Under the pieces are notes generated by a model. That model did no database searches. It was not told the origin of the DNA and saw only the letters and a list, made by a program, of their open reading frames with translations. From Procambarus clarkii (Eukaryota > Arthropoda > Malacostraca > Decapoda > Cambaridae), in assembly GCF_040958095.1 (NCBI RefSeq), contig NC_091220.1, positions 20,349,667-20,413,666 of the forward strand: a DNA stretch of 64,000 bases, written 5' to 3'. Shown in pieces: positions 52,481 to 64,000 of the stretch (position 1 is its first letter; every line of letters starts with the position of its first letter). The position numbers and the translations under genes were made by a program.

Positions 52481-55070
52481 ATATTATATTTAATCAACAA
52501 CAAGCTCAGTCTGAATGCTCTGTGAGAAACAAGATTCATCTTATGTTTGGCAAGGGCGACGGGAATAACGCATACCCCCGGTTTTAAGGAACCCTGTTAT
52601 AAATATTATTGTAATTAAATATCCTTCTCACATGATCCAATTCTATGAATTAATGTATAGTAATTATTTAGAGCTCAGTTTGATCTCTGGTTTCCAACTA
52701 AGGAACCCTTGTTTGCTTGTTTGCTGTTGGGGAGTTCTATCCACTAGTTTGGCTTTTGGTAGCAATTTTAACCAGAATAGGGGTTTGTTTTGGAAGCTTA
52801 CCTTTCTAGATGCTTGACCTGGTCGATGGCAGACATAGAATGCTTCCAACCACACGGGGGTTTCTATAGGCCATTGCTTCCCTTGCCTCTCTGAGGGGGC
52901 CAGGTTCTGGCCGTGGGCCCCGGTAGGCCCTAAGAACTCCATACACATGACTGTGCCAAAGTCTGACATTAGCATATCAGCCTGGTAAAGCTCCGGGGAG
53001 CCGACGGGGCTCCCCCCCAAAAAATCCATATTTCAGAGTAAACATCAATATTTCCTTCATTGAATTATACCTCATACAAAAATATATGTATTATTCATCT
53101 CTGTTCTGTTAAAATGGGAATTTTATATAGAAAAAATTGCATACATACAGATTTTTATGCAATATTAAGTTTTCCTGTTACATACAGTAATCTAAGTTCT
53201 TATCTCAATGTAAAACATTGAGCTTCATATTAAGGTACTCAAAACAAAACACTGAATTATATATGAAAGACAAATCTTCCAAAAATCACATTGATTGGAC
53301 GTGTCATTTTAGCTCATACAGTACTGTATATACATTAATTTGCAACATTAGGATACATTAGGATATATACAGTATATTTGGTAATACCTAAGCCATGTTG
53401 TGAGAGGTTTTAATGTGGATAACCTTGGCTATATAACCAGTATGGTTATGTAGTACAGCATTAATTAATTCGGAGAGAAATTAAAAGTTTCTAGATATTA
53501 GTCAAAACTATTTACAGTATAGACATAGGTTACCTATGTTGTTGACCAGTTTCACCGAGAATTTTATTGAGAAAAAATTTCTTTAAAGAGCTACCGTAGT
53601 TGGGAATCAAAGTTCCAATAGACAACTAAGTGGAACAATGCAATATGAACAGTAAAGGTGAGGCCTTTCTTGCCACTAACTGCTCAGGAGTTAACTGTGT
53701 GGTGCCAAAAAAAACAGTAGCCAAGCCGAGGAGCAAGAATCCACTCTATCAAACATATAAATTATTGGGACTGATTAAAAGTTCTAAATCTGTATTCTCT
53801 AGAGCGCAGGTGAGGGAGAAACATAATAATTTACATGTAGAAAACATTAGACGTTTATAATTTTCACACAGAAATAACATCATGTGAAACTAGTAAGGAT
53901 GGCAGGATGTGGAAAACAGCCTCATTGAAATGCAGAGGTGCAGTAGGTATGCTGAGAGAGAGCTCCATCAACATCAAAGGCCCAAGACACTTCAACTTTC
54001 ATTTTTCAAGGCCCAAGATATTTCATTTTCTCCCACTATACATAAGGGGCATAACTGGCCAGCCTCTTACGGTGATCAAGAGAGAGCTCAATAAACCACT
54101 CCAAAGGATACCTGATCAATCAGGCTGTGATCAGCCACTTCCAACACCTTGGTTGACCAAATGACCAACCATTAGTCCTGGACAGGACCGGGTAGTGGGA
54201 ATGTTCATTCCTGAAACCACCACTGGGTAGGTATGGTACGAAAATATGAACTTCAACAAAAAAATAATTATCTGTCTGAAGCATACATTTCCAGTATAAT
54301 TGTCTAAAAAAAATATTTTCTTATATCATAAAAGTTTAAGTTAAAAATAAAATCTGTCAAATTAGAAATATAAAAAACTGAGCCCCCCATTTATCTAGGC
54401 AAGAGGTTAATTCATACCAGCACAAGTAACCTAACTCCTGTAAATAATGACTAATTCTAACTCCACAAACACATCTGTGAAACACTAGAGACTGGTTGGA
54501 TGGAGAAGTTGCAACACACAGTATAACTCCCTTTCACCAACACAAATATTGCAAGTGACAAAAATATATAAATTGCCAAGATGGAGGGTATTCAGGAGCA
54601 AACTTTCTATTAAAATTACCAATCCAAATTCTCTCAAGTGTGTAATATTTTTCCAACACAATGGTATAAATTTTTTTTATATCTTGCTCTTTTTTTACCA
54701 CAATTTCTCATTCCTATCATTAATTTCACTATAATGAATTTATATACTGTACTGTATTCATAGTCCTTTAATCTTCTGTCTCCGCATACCTGAACCATTT
54801 CACTACTCCATCTTCCATTTTGTTACCACGCCTCTACTATTACCTTACACCTTTCTTTCATACTCTGTCCAAACTTCTCCTTATATAACTAACCTTCACA
54901 AACTGTTGGTAATTCTTGCTATCCAATTAGAATTCTAGACCAACTTACCAGTTCAAGACATTTGCTTAATATCCATCATGGTATTAAAGAGACTCCAACC
55001 ATAATAATAGGCCAAGACCCCACAACAGTCTTCACAAGCTCACCTCCACTGTTAGGAAAGTTAGCTAAAG
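52480..55070. other. Spacer; repeat fragment, no gene assigned
   Basis: Holds an unclassified repeat piece at 52810-53030. Open frames at 53630-53860 (MEQCNMNSKGEAFLATNCSG) and 53907-54164 have no recognisable family or splice context. The rest is AT-rich. Confidence 0.4.
52810..53030. repeat. Unclassified dispersed repeat fragment
   Basis: CCTCTCTGAGGGGGCCAGG and AAGAACTCCATACACATG recur in diverged form at 59455-59520. It ends with the hairpin GGGGAGCCGACGGGGCTCCCC. Confidence 0.55.
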
Positions 55071-55103
55071 AGGCGATGAATCACAATAACGTGGCTAAAG
55101 TAT

Positions 55104-55243
55104 GTTGACCAGACCACACACTGGAATGTGAAGGAACGACGATGTTTCGGTCCGATCTGGACCATTCTCATCGACTTGAGAATGGTCCAGGACGGACCGA
55201 AACGTCGTCGTCCCTTCACATTCTAGTGTGTGGTCTGGTCAAC
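55104..55243. repeat. Palindromic foldback repeat, 67-bp arms
   Basis: Left arm 55104-55170 and right arm 55177-55243, with 62 of 67 positions complementary and a 6-nt spacer (tcgact). The left flank CACAATAACGTGGCTAAAG is shared with the single-arm copy at 32405-32515. Confidence 0.9.
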
Positions 55244-55393
55244 TTAGCTAAAGAGGTATAGTTTGAATGTGACATTCGTGTGTGTGTCTTGCAGCTTGTT
55301 CTTCCATCCAGCCCCGAGTGTTTCACACACGGTGTATGGAGGTGTGGAGTTAAAATATCGTATTGCACGTTTAAACTTGTTCAAGCATATACT

Positions 55394-55512
55394 CTTTTAT
55401 TTATTTATTTATGCATATACAAGAAGGTACATTGGGATTGTGAGGATACATAATATGGTAATTACAATCTTGTAAAGCCACTAGTACGCGCAGCATTTCG
55501 GGCAGACCCAGA
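55394..55512 (-). mobile_element. LINE 3' tail fragment
   Basis: TTTATTTATTTATGCATATA then CAAGAAGGTACATTGGG and CTTGTAAAGCCACTAGTACG, minus orientation. Confidence 0.8.
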
Positions 55513-55982
55513 TCTTTTCTAGGTACAGTACAGTATCTGTATAGGAGAAATGACAAGGGAAATTTTGAACAGGTTATATTGGTTAATTCCATATTATAAA
55601 GAAATGTATATTGCACAATGTAAAATTTAAATTACAAAATATAAACTATACACAATTAAGTAGTTATCTGGCCAGGAACACACACAAACATACAATACTC
55701 TTAATTAAGTTCCTCCTTACTTTATTTTTTTTTAATAAAATATTTAACAAAGTATTATCCTTGAATACTACTTCACGCACTTAAGATACCATCTTGGCCC
55801 CCTGGTCTCACCTCACATGAAACTTAACAAAGTTTCTGCTAGGAAAAAGTTACTTTTTTTTTGTAATTTAATCAAATTGTAAAAATAAATATATAAATGC
55901 CTATATTATATATATAATAAAATGTATTGAATGTGCAAGATGAATAAATTTACGGAATGTCAACCATTTTGATGAGTATAAA
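55513..55982. other. Probable 3' UTR of the transporter gene
   Basis: AT-rich. Several TTTATT words (AATAAA on the minus strand) lie at 55720-55930. No exon. Confidence 0.4.
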
Positions 55983-58900
55983 TCATTCTACAGACTGGAA
56001 TGTGCTGTATGAGTCTGATGTTCCTCCTTCTTGATCCAAGATGCTGGACAAAGCCACATCACGCTTGTTTTTTACAACTTTCCATGAGCGCTGCGTGTAA
56101 GTGAAATATGCCTCAATTTCCCCAAGGGTGCGGCCCTTGGTCTCCGGAACAAGTAAATACACGAGTATCAGTCCAATAACACACACACTGCTGTAGACTG
56201 TGCAGGTACCAGCAATACCAGTCAAGGATTCCAATCTAATTAGAAATAGAAATAATGAAGATTGTAGTACACTACTGTAATCCTAAATATACTGTATAGC
56301 AAGTAAGTAATCATGAAAAGAAAAGTCAAAGCCCAGAAAGCTATATAGATAATGTACAGCAAAATATGCATGTTACTTTTAACAGAGGCAAGAGCTGGTA
56401 TTATTTACCGTCCTAAATAATTTGGCTTTCTAGGTCACCACTTTGGACAAATTAGGTTAGTCAGTTTTGGAAATTTTAGATCTTGGTTTAGGTTACAAGT
56501 GGCCCTTATATAAGACTGCTGTTTGTCAGAATTTGAGCAGTAGGCAAGAAAACCAGCTTGTAATAATGAAATACCTCTTACTGGTTGGGCTTCAGTGACT
56601 CCCTTGTCTTTTCCCCCCTCTACCAGGTGAGTTGAATTGTTGTCATAGGCTTTGGCCTGATGAATGTTGACAAGGGGAGCCAGCAACTCCCAATAATGCT
56701 GCCATCTGTCAATGGTCAGCTGTAACTAGAGGGTTTTGAACCAACAACTGGATTTGCAGATTTCTTTGCTGCTTGAATTTTTCTCCGTGAACCTTTAAGT
56801 TGCCTATTTTGCTTCGCTTACACATTGGATGTTTCCTTGGTAAGGATAATTGTAACACTTCCCTGCTTTTGTGAGTAGGGAGAAGCTCGGGAATCTGGTC
56901 TCCAGTAGCTGGTGTAAAGGACTTCTAGTGCAAATGACTCAATATGTGCGGAGCTATCTCAGTGTGGCTAGGCTACAGGGTTGTTCATTATAGTCACCAA
57001 CAATGACCAAAAATTATTCCATTATTTCCGTCTAAGAGAAAAAGTTTCTATTACAATGCTGCTAAAAATCATTATTAAGCAAGTTAAATTAAGTAACAAT
57101 TTTCAATATTATGGGATAAAATTTGAGAAATTTGTACTCCAGAAAAAATACAGTAACATATGTAAACACTAAGGCTTGTAAAGTATATTTAAAGAGTAAG
57201 CATGACAAGATAAAAAAAAAGGTGCTCCTATAAAATAAAAATGATATAGCCTGCTTTGCTTAATATAAAAAATAAACTTGTCCTTTTATAAATGTATTTC
57301 ACGAAAAACCAGACTACGAATTCAAATAGATATTTTAGCAGCTTAAGGTCAACTCACACCTTGAATCAAATTGCACATCTCCTTTGGAATGCATAGGTTA
57401 AATACATTAGTTTTAGTTGTTACAGAGATTTTGCTCATTGTTCTTAATCATAACTTTATGGGATGAGATTTAATATATATAGTTAATATATATTGCTCAT
57501 GATCGCTGCAAAACTAACGCTCAATACACATTACAGCATATTCAGCTATTTACAAATAGGACTAAGCAAAAATCATAAACTACTTACCTGAAGTAAGTCT
57601 TGGTAATTATGAAAGCTAGAAACCAGTTTAGTACAGAGATGACAGCAGCGGCCTTTTCCCTCGCTGCTTGTGGGAACATTTCCCCCACCAGCACCCACGT
57701 GATCGGCCCCACGCCGAACGAATAAGCGCTGACATAGACGATCGCAGCAAGTATTGCAACCCAACTTCCTCCTGCATTATGACAGAAAATATATATACTG
57801 TACAGTACATACATATATTTAATCATGTTGCTGATAGATACCATTACTTAGTATTTCTGAATTCTGTACTCCTTCCCGGCTTGGTGCCTTCTTTTGAAAT
57901 TCACTTACTTAACCACTGTGTTGCGCCGAGTTTATTGTGAAATTCCCCATGCGCATGAAATCAAGTGTTCCCAAAAATGATTTTTTCTTATTAAAATGAT
58001 GAATTCCCTTCCCTAAATATGTCTATGTAAAAATAAATGTCTAATTCCACTTACTTTGGGTGTGGGGACGTGGACACAATGTGTGCCGTGACGTCATCAG
58101 GGGCTGGTCGCCCGTGCATGAAGCTCCCAGACAAGGTCGCCCGGGCCATTCAAGCACCGCGTGTTGCCACAAATATATTTTCAATTATTTGTTCTATGTA
58201 TTTCCAATGCAGTTTTATTTTTTTTATCATCTATGATGCATATTTGTGTCCTTTAGAATATGTATATGGTAGAATGTTCATAATGTTCCATGGCACTGTG
58301 ATACATGTGTCAGTAATGTGTCCACAATAAATGTTTATTGTCGCAATATTACTTGTTAAAAATTCACTAAAATTACAATATGTACAGTTTCACACACTAT
58401 TTACACAGTAACACACTGTATTACACACTCAGTACTTCGGAAGTGAGTAATAACCAACGAAGTAGTCCAAGGTACACAGCGCGACTTCACTCCCGTTGCA
58501 CCAGGTACAGATAGATTTTTGCTTAGTGTTTCTTCGTTCTGTGTGCTTACAAATAACGCACTCACGTACACCCTTGGCTTTAGTACTTGTAGGTGGTATG
58601 TAGCCAAGCTTGTAAAGCATAAAGTAGCATTGAAAAGATTATAGGAAAAGATCATTTTGTAAGGTAGTCTTGAAAAGATCGCTTTGTAAGCTGAATCTAA
58701 GTGGGTGGCTGAATCTAATCCTGTGGCTTAGATTCAGCCACCCTCGAAGAGTTTCCGTCAATCTAAAAGTGATTCAGGCATTCTCGAAGAGATTCAGGCA
58801 TGCTGGAAGAGATTCAGCTATTCTTGAAAATATCTATGGAAAACACCACCATGGAAGCTGGTAACACTGTTCATCTATGCTAATTGTATCAGATGCATCG

Positions 58901-61628
58901 TCACTGAACACAGAAAACGATTCATCTATTTATCATCTACAGTGGTACCTCGGAATACGAGTGTCCCTGAATACTAGCAGGATTTGCTCGGAAAATGTGC
59001 TCGGTAGGCGAGGGTTACCTCAGAACACGAGTTAGCCGATACGTGTACAGGCCGAACTAGCGCATGGTGGTAAGGCGATCATCGCCCCTCACCCCTCAGT
59101 TTACCAGTTTAAATATTTCAACTAGTTGAAATTATGGAAGCTTAAAACAAGAATATACTTATGGTACCTTAAAACCCAGCATTGAATGTAATGAAATGCC
59201 TCTTTCTGGAGGATCCTTGGTGGCTCCCTGAACCTATCTTCCTGAGATTGTTTTTCATATTAAACTTGTTTTACTGTGTACTGATTGTTGCAGTATTTTT
59301 GCCTGATGTATTTGTAACTCCACCGAGCTCTTTTGAGTAAATCTCTTGTTCCGTGTGACTCATTTGCTTTAGTCATTTGGCAGTTTTCGAGGTTTCATTC
59401 TCTGTGAACTCTCCAGTTCCCGTAAAGCTGTGCTTTCTGGAGGCTATTCTCTGCACCTCTGTGAGGGGGCCACAGTCTGGCACTGGTCCCAGTTGGCTAA
59501 AGAGAACTGTACAGATATGCGGCTAATGTGACCGTGTAATGTGTAGAGATACACGGCTAATGTGACCTTTCAGTATGAAGCAATCTAAGGAAGATTGATT
59601 TTAGGCAAAGCCTAAAATTACCCGTGAATGAGCACCAATTTGCACACCACAACCTAATATGTATACTCATTCAGTTTGGTAACATCAATTTTCATGTTAC
59701 CTCGCTCGTTTTGGTATCAAATTGTTAACAATATAAAGATGCGTATTTTAAAACTAGTCCCATAATAATAGCACAAATAGAATTTTAACAAATATTTTAA
59801 AATTTAAAAATTAGACCCAAAAAGTATTTATAATCTTTCAAGTGTTCTGGCATTAAATTTCGCGTTACATCTTTCATTTTGGTATCAAATTGTGCGCATT
59901 CTAAAGGCACTTATTTTGAAACTATCCCGAGGTCGATCGGATAAAAAATGGATTTTATACAAATATTTTTGTAGTGGATGCAAGTCCTGTCCACGGCTAG
60001 GAATCAAGAGAACAAAAAAATGGACGTGATCGGTGTCCAAACCGAGCGATACTGTTAATTACTGCATATGAGAAACATTACAGCAAATGGATCTTGCTGA
60101 TACAGCATTATAAAAAATTATTTGGTAAACTCAATATGGTTTCAAAATTATTACAAAATTTTAATTGAATAATTAAAGCTTGGTCACAAACCTGCTCCAT
60201 ATTTAGTTGCAACTTCACAGATTGCAATGGTAGCCAGTGCAATAGCCATGGCAGCAATAGATGTCATGAGCAATTTTCGACGCCCTAACTTGTCCACAAA
60301 AACAGCAGCCCCAACAGTTGAAAATACCTGTAACATTAAAACACATAAAAACAGCAGTGACATCAAAGCTGCACAACGACTAGGAGCAAAAGTGAAACAG
60401 TTTGAAAGGCGTTATGAAAGGCGTTATGAAAGGCATTATGAAAGGCATTATGAAAGGCGTTATGAAAGGCGTTATGAAAGGCATTCATAACGCTCCAATT
60501 CCGATCAAATTCAATGATCCAACAATAAAATCAAAATGGCTACAATCAGTGGGGCCATCAAACCCTTTCCAGGTATTTCACTAAAAAAACTTACTGCAAA
60601 GTATTCATTTATACATGAGTATATGGATCTCTGCCATGACACATCTTAAGTATTTGAAACTATTCTGCGGTACTGTATTGTACTTGCAAAGCCACCCCAT
60701 TATTATAGTGTATGATAAGATCATCTGTGGAGGAGGCCATCATCAGGTATCAGTACAGTATATGGTCAAACCGATACTACTCCTCACAGAGTTTCCTAAC
60801 TAATATATCACTCTGTGTATCATAAAAACTGACTTAATTATAAACTAATACCGGCTTGCACTTTCCAAAAATCACATCACTACAGTTGTCAATGAATACT
60901 GATCATTTAGAAGTCATTATAAGAGCAAAGAGGCAATAAAAATTCCACTCAAATAATGCCTTTCATATAGAGTTGCTTTAAGGCAGGAAAATAATGGAAA
61001 GAATCCAGCATTCTTCAGAGGTTTTGCTAGTGCAGGCACTATCCACGTATATTTTATATTCTTGTATATAAGATGTTACAACATACTAAACATATCAAAC
61101 CTTAATTATGTAAACAAAAATTGCATAAGTACGTACGAGTGTAAGCGTTTGAAACGAGGCAGGATATACTAAGTCCAAGTGTTTGTTTACAATGTAAAAA
61201 AACCCTGGGCAAAAATTATATGATTTGGAAATATTTTTCTAGACGCAGTTACAAAAGTTGAATATCATAACACTGATCGAATTTACCTGATTTAAGCATT
61301 ACCACGCAATGCAGCATAAGGTACAGAAACACCAAGATAGAAAATGCCATTTAATGTATACAAATGGGCTGAATAAAATTTTGTGAAATACACAATACTG
61401 TACATTAGAAAAGTGGTAGTGTAGTACTGTACCTGCATGAGTGTGACCACAGTAGCTGCCCAATATTCACTGACAGCTGGCACAGCTTGATGAAGGAAGG
61501 TGGCACAGAATGTTATGATAGCATTGTAGCCAGAGCACCGATTGACCACAGTTACCAAAGCCACAACTCCAAGAGGGAACACACATGATCTATGAGTTAT
61601 GATGTCAAGCCATGAAAAAGCATTATAT
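55983..61628 (-). CDS. MFS sugar transporter, C-terminal half (SLC2/Tret1-like)
   Basis: Four exons: 61628-61433, 60327-60192, 57771-57588 and 56235-55983. All have consensus splice sites in matching phase (CAG|gtacag to cag|GTATT; GCAG|gttt to cag|GAGG; TTCAG|gtaag to tag|ATTGG). The last exon ends in TGA at 55983. Together they encode about 255 residues, transmembrane helices 7-12 of a 12-helix hexose/trehalose facilitator of the plasma membrane. Motifs: VNRCSGYNAIITF (helix 7), DKLGRRKLL (loop 8-9, the GRR signature), GPITWVLVGEMFPQAAREKA (helix 10 and loop) and PETKGRTLGEIEAYF after helix 12. A cytosolic tail of about 45 residues follows. The N-terminal half must lie right of 61,628. I saw no further exon before 64,000, so it is probably off the edge. 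Substrate cannot be decided. Confidence 0.9.
56236..57587 (-). other. Transporter intron between its last two exons
   Basis: 1.35 kb, AT-rich; no repeat recognised. Confidence 0.7.
58429..58620 (-). pseudogene. piggyBac transposase C-terminus remnant
   Basis: The minus-strand frame reads GYIPPTSTKAKGVRECVICK, HTERRNTKQKSICTWC, VALCTLDYFVGYYSLPKY: the Cys-rich zinc-binding end of piggyBac-type transposases (CxxC, CxxC, LC-x4-F-x2-Y). Nothing of the DDD catalytic domain is seen nearby, so this is a fragment. Confidence 0.6.
58703..58743. repeat. Perfect 16-bp inverted repeat
   Basis: GGGTGGCTGAATCTAA at 58703-58718 and its complement at 58728-58743, with a 9-nt loop. Confidence 0.9.
58745..58825 (+). 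repeat. 27-bp tandem repeat, three units
   Basis: Unit: AGATTCAGGCATGCTGGA, with close variants starting at about 58770, 58790 and 58810. It shares GATTCAG with the neighbouring inverted repeat. Confidence 0.6.
58943..59050 (+). mobile_element. DNA transposon terminal fragment
   Basis: TA followed by CAGTGGTACCTCGGAATACG, then a second degenerate copy (ttacctcagaacacgagtta). The CAG start next to TA fits Tc1/mariner-like (pogo/Tigger) ends. No transposase seen. Confidence 0.45.
59160..59545 (+). repeat. Unclassified dispersed repeat
   Basis: CAGCATTGAATGTAATGAAA and GGTGGCTCCCTGAACCTATC recur at 61722-61785 (cagcattaaatgtaatgaaa, ggtagctccctgaacctatc). The right part resembles 52846-52960. 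Confidence 0.6.
60395..60488 (+). repeat. 12-bp tandem repeat, about 7 units
   Basis: Unit GTTATGAAAGGC with a GCATT variant, located 70-160 bp upstream of a transporter exon in the preceding intron. Confidence 0.9.
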
Positions 61629-64000
61629 CTGAAAAAATGGTGAATATGAATAAGATTATAGTATCACATTCCTTATAATATACATACATAATAAAATGTT
61701 TGTATTTTTATGGTAAAAACCAGCATTAAATGTAATGAAACTCATCATTCTGGTAGATCCCCGGTAGCTCCCTGAACCTATCTCACCAAGATGGCTTTCC
61801 ACTATTGGGTCACATCAGTCACAGAAGTCCTGATTGACCTACTAAGAACCAGAGCCAGAACCTTGCCCCACCTCACAAGAGGAACAAAGAGCAGGGGATT
61901 GTTACAGACAACTGCAAGATTCACAAAGTAAAGTCACTGAACCAGCCAAATGACTCCACAAACGATTCATGCAGGTAAAACTCGCACCCCCTCTCATACC
62001 AAGAACTGCAATGAAAGATGCAAGTGGATTCCAATAACTAAGCCACCTGTAAACCATAGAAATGTTAACATTTGTGTCATGAATTCCAGATGCATGAAGG
62101 GGCAGAGAACATCGAATCTGCAAGGTACATCACCAGGCCGATCTGTTGGAAGAAGCAGAGCTGCAGAAAAAGCCCAGATGCCACACTGGGCCAGAGGAGC
62201 CATAAACAAAGGCTGAGCTAGACAATAAAGAGCCAAATGGGAAAGGCTTCCACTGCAAGAGCTTTGTTTTCAGGAAATGGAGCCATGTAAGTGGGAAGCT
62301 GCAGGTTCTACACTGACGTGAGAAGGTCCACCGCAGGGTGACCAAACATCTCACCGAGTCAACAGGACGTGGTGCCATTGATGGTTCAATTTATAAAAAC
62401 AGAACAGAAATGAGATAAAACCATCCATGAGAACACTGAACACACCCTGCACATGAACTACGCAGAGAGTCAGAAGCTGAGCTACTCGTCCAGTTCCAAA
62501 AGAGAAAAAACCAAAGTGATCCCCTGCTGTTCAATGAATTACCGAGGAGCAGTCGGAATGGAACCAGGAAGACAAATCTTCTGAAGGTCCTGCCACACTG
62601 TTGCAGACTTGTGCAGCGTGCTGTGTGCCCATTGCTCAAGGCCTGAGCAATGACTCGTGGAGGCTTGATGAGCACTGGTCACAAAAGCCCCATCCAGAAC
62701 CTAGGTGTCTGTGAACACACTGAGTGACAGGGAAGGATGGCACTATGGAACTAAACCCCCAAAAGCCCAAAGAAGCAGCAGGTGATACAAAGTCAAATAA
62801 GGACAAACAGGGGCGGAACCAGATGGTCCCGGCAATAGTTAAATGGGCAGAACCAGAGGAACCAGTACAATGCCCCAAAACAAAGTGTACCAAGGAAGAA
62901 TACCATGCAGGCAAAGTTCAGGCTCCTGCACAAGTGCTTGACCAACAACCTTTGGCTTCCTTTCCCCTTCAAAACATTGTGATTATGCTTATAGCCTGGC
63001 AAGATGCCGAGCTGGTTTTGGCATCCAGCCAGTCTGCGTGTTTGCAAGTTGATGTCCTGGTCATTTCTGTCTCGTCAGGTTTCGGTTTCTGGTGAATTGA
63101 TGAAGATCCCATTTGGTTTCACTGTGGGTTTGAACCTAGTTGAGCCTAGTCTGGATTTTTTCAAATGGCTTCCCTTTTCCTTCTACCTGCATGCCTGCTA
63201 TGCTTGACACTTGTCTCAGACTGGAAGCAAACAACATCTGGGTCATTTGTTGGCTTCCAGTTGCCAGTTTCCTCTTTCGTTTTTGGGGCAAAAAGCCATT
63301 CTCTCCCTCTGCACTCCCCCTCTTCCTAGATTCTTTGGCATCTAAAGGAAGACACCACTAAATCTATACTAACAGAACCAACACTTTTAGGATGGTAATA
63401 ATGTCTTGTAATGCAGGAGTAAACTAAAGGATAGAAATGGCATAATAGGCCAACACAGCCTGGTTATGACTGAGAAAGTTGACCTTGCCATGCTAATGTA
63501 AAGCACACAAATACACACTGCACCCCAAGCCAGAGAATGCTGCACCCTACTTGAGTAAAGACAGGACATTCAAGGAAAAGAACCCAACTCAACCCGGGCA
63601 AGGACCACCACAAGTGAAGAGAGCTTATAAGGAAGTGAACCCCAAATACCCCAAGGAAAGAGTACCCTGAAATGCATGGACATTATTAGGGAGCACAAAG
63701 GGAAGAAAACCGTGTGCACATGCAGCTCCAAGCACTAAAGTCCAGGCTCACACTACATTGAATAGTGTAAAGAAAAGCCAACAAAGTTAAGAAAACCATC
63801 ACTTAGCTGAAGCAGGAGACCAGAGACCAAGTGGAGAAAGGCGACCCGATACACACACACTACACACATCAGCATAGAACCGAGGACTGTGTCACTGGCT
63901 GACTGCACGCTACCTCTCCCCTGACTGTCCAAAAATGCCTGGGAGGTTAGGTAAATGAGTTGGTGCTTCTTTTGAAACTTTTCATTAATTTGTTGACATT
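61629..64000. other. No exon seen; repeat-like sequence
   Basis: Starts with a copy of the 59160 repeat at 61711-61800. The remainder has a higher GC content than the flanking introns, many short open frames on both strands and no splice-bounded exon that fits the missing N-terminal half of the transporter. Much of it may be one long unclassified repeat. Confidence 0.4.

Larger units (their letters stand above)
57772..60191 (-). other. Transporter intron with transposon remnants
   Basis: 2.4 kb. Contains a piggyBac remnant, a terminal-repeat fragment at 58945-59050, a 16-bp perfect inverted repeat, a 27-bp tandem repeat and an unclassified repeat (59160-59545). Confidence 0.7.

Noticed and set aside
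61629-64000. Possible exons for the missing N-terminal half of the sugar transporter
   Set aside because: None of the minus-strand frames here shows the expected helix 1-6 motifs (such as a GR[RK] loop 2-3 signature or PESPR-like end) between proper splice sites.

Overview
This is animal nuclear DNA, most likely from a decapod crustacean such as a crayfish. The host genes are split by GT-AG introns. The intergenic and intronic sequence is AT-rich and packed with LINE fragments, tRNA-derived SINEs, minisatellites and foldback repeats. The species assignment rests on my recollection of these repeat families, not on a search.

Four host genes are visible, all on the minus strand. (1) At the left edge, 158-540 is the first coding exon of an unidentified protein; a GC-rich tract near 2.9-3.25 kb may be its 5' end. 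(2) 14,955-19,011 is a four-coding-exon gene for a UBE2J2-type ubiquitin-conjugating enzyme, complete at 236 residues with a C-terminal membrane anchor. (3) 22,818-36,576 is a three-exon gene for a 464-residue condensation-domain/CoA-dependent acyltransferase-like protein with an HHGIVDG motif. Its two short 5' exons lie 12.2 kb upstream of the large 3' exon, and splice phases match at every junction. (4) 55,983-61,628 holds the last four exons of an MFS sugar transporter (SLC2/Tret1-like). Its N-terminal half should lie beyond the right edge.

Layout. 0.6-14.9 kb: intergenic, with minisatellites at 5.4-6.9 kb, LINE 3' ends and SINEs. 15-19 kb: UBE2J2 and its introns, one carrying a nested perfect hairpin. 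19-22.8 kb: a short spacer with LINE tails and a SINE. 24-36.2 kb: the giant acyltransferase intron, holding a solo LTR, LINE and SINE fragments, two related GC-rich minisatellites in opposite orientation (28.1-28.4 and 32.5-34.55 kb), a 12-residue-repeat reading frame and a 23-bp perfect inverted repeat. 37-52.5 kb: a LINE graveyard, including a full-length I-like element (about 41,144-47,206) inserted into the 3' end of an older related LINE and flanked by an 8-bp target duplication. Around 3.6, 35.6 and 48.2-48.8 kb there is a dispersed repeat made of consecutive stem-loops. 52.5-64 kb: an AT-rich spacer, then the transporter gene, whose introns contain a piggyBac remnant and an unclassified repeat.

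The host genes are functionally unrelated and show no operon-like arrangement. I found no convincing new multi-gene system. The best candidates for something undescribed are the multi-stem-loop repeat with compensatory base changes, the paired inverted minisatellites within one intron, and the strong excess of the word TACTGTAC in single-copy sequence.
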